Source: Mycobacterium kyorinense (GTDB lineage: Bacteria > Actinomycetota > Actinomycetes > Mycobacteriales > Mycobacteriaceae). Taken from it: DNA of 64,000 nt. Shown here in pieces: positions 61,622-64,000 of this stretch (its first letter is position 1; each line of letters begins with the position of its first letter). The notes beneath the pieces are model-generated. The model was not told the origin of the DNA. It did no database searches and saw only the letters and a program-made list of their open reading frames with translations. The position numbers were made by a program, and so were the translations under genes. The DNA lies in contig NZ_LQPE01000085.1 of assembly GCF_002101735.1 (NCBI RefSeq), positions 1 through 64,000 of the forward strand, written 5' to 3'.

Positions 61622-62623
61622 TCAAAATTGAGCGGGCACCCGTTCGCCCTCGAGCGGCGGCCCTGGCGGAGTGCCGTCACCGAATGGCCTGCCGCCCAAG
61701 GCTTCCCGGCCATGCGGGGCGAGCCAGTTGGCCAGATCGGGACCTTTTGGCACGATTCGAGTGGGATTGATGTCGGTGTGCACCATGTAGTAGTGCTGCT
61801 TGATCTGGACGAAGTCGACCGTGTCGCCGAAACCCGGCGTACCGAAGAGGTCACGCGCATACGCCCACAGCACCGGCATCTCGGACAGCTTGGAGCGGTT
61901 GCATTTGAAGTGCCCGTGATAGACCGGATCGAAGCGGGCCAGCGTGGTGAACAGCCGCACGTCGGCTTCGGTGATGTTGTCGCCCACCAGGTATCGCTGC
62001 CGCGCCAGCCGATCGCTCACCCAGTCGAGCGCGGTGAACAACCGGTCGTAGGCGGCGTCGTAGGCCTGCTGTGAGCAGGCGAACCCGCACCGGTATACCC
62101 CGTTGTTGATTTCGGTGTAGATCCGTTGCGCTACTTCGTCGATCTCGGCGCGCAACGGCTGCGGGTACAGCTGCGGTGCGCCCTCGCGGTGGTAGGCCGT
62201 CCATTCGGTGGAGAAGTCCAACGTGATCTGCGCGAAATCGTTGGTGACCACCGCGCCGGACGGCACGTCGACGATCGCCGGGACGGTGATGCCCTTCGGG
62301 TAGTCGGGAAACCGCTTGAAATAGGCGTCCTGCAGCCGCGGAATCTTCAGCACCGGGTCGACACCGCCGGGATCCAGGTCGAACGTCCAACTCCGCTCGT
62401 CGTGGGTGGGTCCACAAAACCCAATGGAGATAACCTTTTCCAGGCCCAGCAGGCGGCGCACGATGATCGCGCGATTGGCCCACGGGCAGGCGCGGGCCAC
62501 GATCAGCCGGTAGCGGCCGGGCTCGACCGGGTAGCCGTCCCGCCCGTCGGCGGTGATGCGGGTCGCGATGTAGTTGGTGTCGCGGGTGAACTCCCCCGAC
62601 TCGGCCACGTACGCGGCGCTCAT
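61622..62623 (-). CDS. Glutathionyl-hydroquinone reductase-like (ECM4/omega-GST) protein
   Basis: 333 residues from the ATG at 62623, overlapping the fadE10 stop (ATGA). A thioredoxin-fold N-domain has the catalytic Cys in VARACPWANRAIIVRRLLGLE and the cis-Pro region PKGITVPAIVD. The helical C-domain has IYTEINNGVYRCGFACSQQAYDAAYDRLF and LVGDNITEADVRLFTTLARFD. These are hallmarks of the YqjG/ECM4 family, which reduces glutathionyl-quinones. Mycobacteria use mycothiol rather than glutathione, so the natural thiol adduct is probably different. Coupling to fadE10 is unexplained. Confidence 0.9.
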   Translation of the reverse strand: MSAAYVAESGEFTRDTNYIATRITADGRDGYPVEPGRYRLIVARACPWANRAIIVRRLLGLEKVISIGFCGPTHDERSWTFDLDPGGVDPVLKIPRLQDAYFKRFPDYPKGITVPAIVDVPSGAVVTNDFAQITLDFSTEWTAYHREGAPQLYPQPLRAEIDEVAQRIYTEINNGVYRCGFACSQQAYDAAYDRLFTALDWVSDRLARQRYLVGDNITEADVRLFTTLARFDPVYHGHFKCNRSKLSEMPVLWAYARDLFGTPGFGDTVDFVQIKQHYYMVHTDINPTRIVPKGPDLANWLAPHGREALGGRPFGDGTPPGPPLEGERVPAQF

Positions 62624-64000
62624 GGTTCCGACACGGTCAAGAACCGCCGCGCCAAGTTCTCCTCGGTGGACGGGCCCGGCTCCCAGTGCGCGATCCACGG
62701 CCCGGTGCCCTCGGACTGGTCGAGGACCCCCTCCTCCAGCCAGGTGTAGTGCCCCCCCAACACATTTCGGGCCAGGCCCACGTCCGTGCTGTCGGTGTTG
62801 GACCACAACGCATGAAACAGCGCCTCGACCCGCAAAGTGGCCTGCTGACAGAACGCGTCGGCCAACTCGTATGCCTGCTCGCCTTCGGCCTGATCCGAAA
62901 CCCGTTGCGCCTCAGCACGAACACATGCCGCCGCCATGGCGAACAATTCCGCGCCGATGTCCACGACGCGGCCCAGGAATCCCTGCTTTTGCTCCAGCGC
63001 GGCCTGCCAGCGTGCCATCCCGTAGAAGGTGTTGCGGGCCAGCTTGCGTGACGAGCGCTCGACAAAGCGCAGTTGCGTTGCCAGCCTGCCGAAGTCGCGG
63101 TAGGTGGTGGGCAGCTGACCTTCGCCGAAGACCAGCTGCGGCAACCACTTTGCGTAGAAGCCGCTCGCGCCGGCAGCCGCCTTGGCCTTCTGCCGCACAT
63201 CGGCCTTCGGGTTGGCCAGATCTCCGGCCGCGGTAAGGTGCGCGTCCACCGCCTCCCGGGCGATCAGCAGCCGCATGATCTCGCTGGAGCCTTCGAAGAT
63301 CCGATTGATCCGAAGGTCGCGCACGATCTGTTCCACCGGCACTGCGCGCTCACCGCGGGCGGCCAGCGACTCGGCGCTCTCGTAGCCGCGCCCGCCGCGG
63401 ATCTGCACCAGCTCATCGGCGATCACGCAGGCCATCTCGCTGGACCACAGTTTGGCCAGCGCGGCCTCGATCCGGATGTCGTTGCGGCCCTCGTCGGCCA
63501 TCTGGCCGGACAGTTCCAGCACCGCCTCCAGCGCGTAGGTGGTGGCGGCGATGAACGAGATCTTGTTGGCCACCGCGGCGTGCTCGCCGACCGGCTTGCC
63601 CCACTGCACCCGTTCGCACGACCACTCCCGCGCGATCTTCAGGCACCACTTGGCCGCCCCGGCGGCCATCGCCGGAATCGACAACCGCCCGGCGTTCAGC
63701 GTTGTCAGGGCGATCCTCAGGCCGTCGCCTTCCCGCCCGATCAGGTTTTCGCGCGGGACCCGGACTTTATGCAGTCGGGTCAGGCCGTTTTCGATGCCGC
63801 GCAGTCCCATGAATTTGTTGCGCCGTTCGACGGTGATGCCGGGGGAATCGGCCTCGACGACGAACGCGCTGATGCCGCCCCGGTGTCCGTCGCTCTTGGG
63901 CACCCGGGCCATCACCACCAGCAGATCGGCGACGACGCCGTTGGTGGTCCAGAGCTTGACCCCCTCCAGTTCGTACGCCGCGCCGTCGTCGATCGGCGTC
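62620..64000 (-). CDS. fadE10: Acyl-CoA dehydrogenase FadE10 (5' part beyond the window)
   Basis: The C-terminal ~459 residues are present; the frame is open to base 64000, so the N-terminus lies outside. Landmarks are KLWTTNGVVADLLVVMARVPKS, GITVERRNKFMGLRGIENG, IRGGRGYESAESLAARGE and the segment RDLRINRIFEGSSEIMRLL, where the Glu aligns with the catalytic base of VLCAD-like enzymes. A long C-terminal extension (~180 residues after that) is typical of VLCAD/ACAD9-type enzymes. It oxidises acyl-CoA with FAD. It matches Rv0873. The downstream ECM4-like gene is coupled. Confidence 0.92.
   Translation of the reverse strand, partial: TPIDDGAAYELEGVKLWTTNGVVADLLVVMARVPKSDGHRGGISAFVVEADSPGITVERRNKFMGLRGIENGLTRLHKVRVPRENLIGREGDGLRIALTTLNAGRLSIPAMAAGAAKWCLKIAREWSCERVQWGKPVGEHAAVANKISFIAATTYALEAVLELSGQMADEGRNDIRIEAALAKLWSSEMACVIADELVQIRGGRGYESAESLAARGERAVPVEQIVRDLRINRIFEGSSEIMRLLIAREAVDAHLTAAGDLANPKADVRQKAKAAAGASGFYAKWLPQLVFGEGQLPTTYRDFGRLATQLRFVERSSRKLARNTFYGMARWQAALEQKQGFLGRVVDIGAELFAMAAACVRAEAQRVSDQAEGEQAYELADAFCQQATLRVEALFHALWSNTDSTDVGLARNVLGGHYTWLEEGVLDQSEGTGPWIAHWEPGPSTEENLARRFLTVSEP

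Overview
The window is high-GC actinobacterial DNA and almost certainly from a mycobacterium, probably a non-tuberculous slow grower. The gene content and order match, from memory and in inverted orientation, the M. tuberculosis stretch from about Rv0945 back to Rv0873: ligD/ku, mntH, the carotenoid-oxygenase gene, echA6, accD3, prrAB, arfABC, gltA2, citA, fprB, serC, sepH and fadE10. GTG starts, ATGA/GTGA overlaps and candidate leaderless promoters (a TANNNT-like -10 about 7 nt before the start codon) are frequent, as expected for mycobacteria. The synteny comparison is recall, not a search.

Layout. 1-5.6 kb: signalling genes (a truncated-looking CheR-PAS protein, a Crp/Fnr regulator, a CheB-like esterase, a GAF-ANTAR protein with a coupled Ala-rich partner), an F420-type luciferase-like oxidoreductase and a membrane protein. 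5.6-17.4 kb: a FAH/metallo-beta-lactamase fusion and the NHEJ pair ligD (-) and ku (+). Two polyol modules flank ligD: mannitol dehydrogenase plus HAD phosphatase on one side, and mannitol dehydrogenase plus PfkB kinase plus class III adenylate cyclase on the other. 17.6-22.7 kb: a co-directional cluster starting behind a perfect KstR-type operator (SDR, DapB-like reductase, mntH, a GGCT/poly-gamma-glutamate hydrolase fusion, and an LLM oxidoreductase that appears to start at ATT). 22.7-30.2 kb: tRNA-Arg(CCT), a Phd/PIN toxin-antitoxin pair, a second GAF-ANTAR gene, a carotenoid oxygenase, glyoxalase and SRPBCC proteins, and echA6.

30.2-37.3 kb is a stress-flavoured island. A glycosyltransferase and a glycogen-debranching-type glucosidase sit behind a perfect CIRCE element (HrcA operator). 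They are followed by accD3, a small J-domain protein, an 18-kDa-antigen-type Hsp20 divergent from a MerR/HspR-like regulator across an AT-rich repeat-bearing spacer, a tiny acidic protein and a short ANTAR protein. 37.4-46.3 kb: an MFS transporter, a P-loop kinase, an ABC exporter, the prrAB two-component system, an arfABC-like operon whose ArfA/OmpATb lacks its OmpA domain, an FKBP isomerase, and a DUF2630-FAD oxidoreductase pair in which the second gene apparently starts at CTG. 46.4-64 kb: core metabolism and cell-division genes (gltA2, MFS, pdxH, citA, fprB, diiron protein, serC, sepH, rRNA methyltransferase, MarR, DUF proteins), ending in a glutathionyl-hydroquinone-reductase-like gene coupled to fadE10, which runs off the right edge.

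I see no CRISPR array, rRNA, insertion sequence or prophage. The strongest leads for something not described before are the CIRCE-controlled glycogen-type operon inside a chaperone island, the domain-deleted ArfA, the KstR box before the SDR cluster, and two coupled genes with non-canonical start codons.
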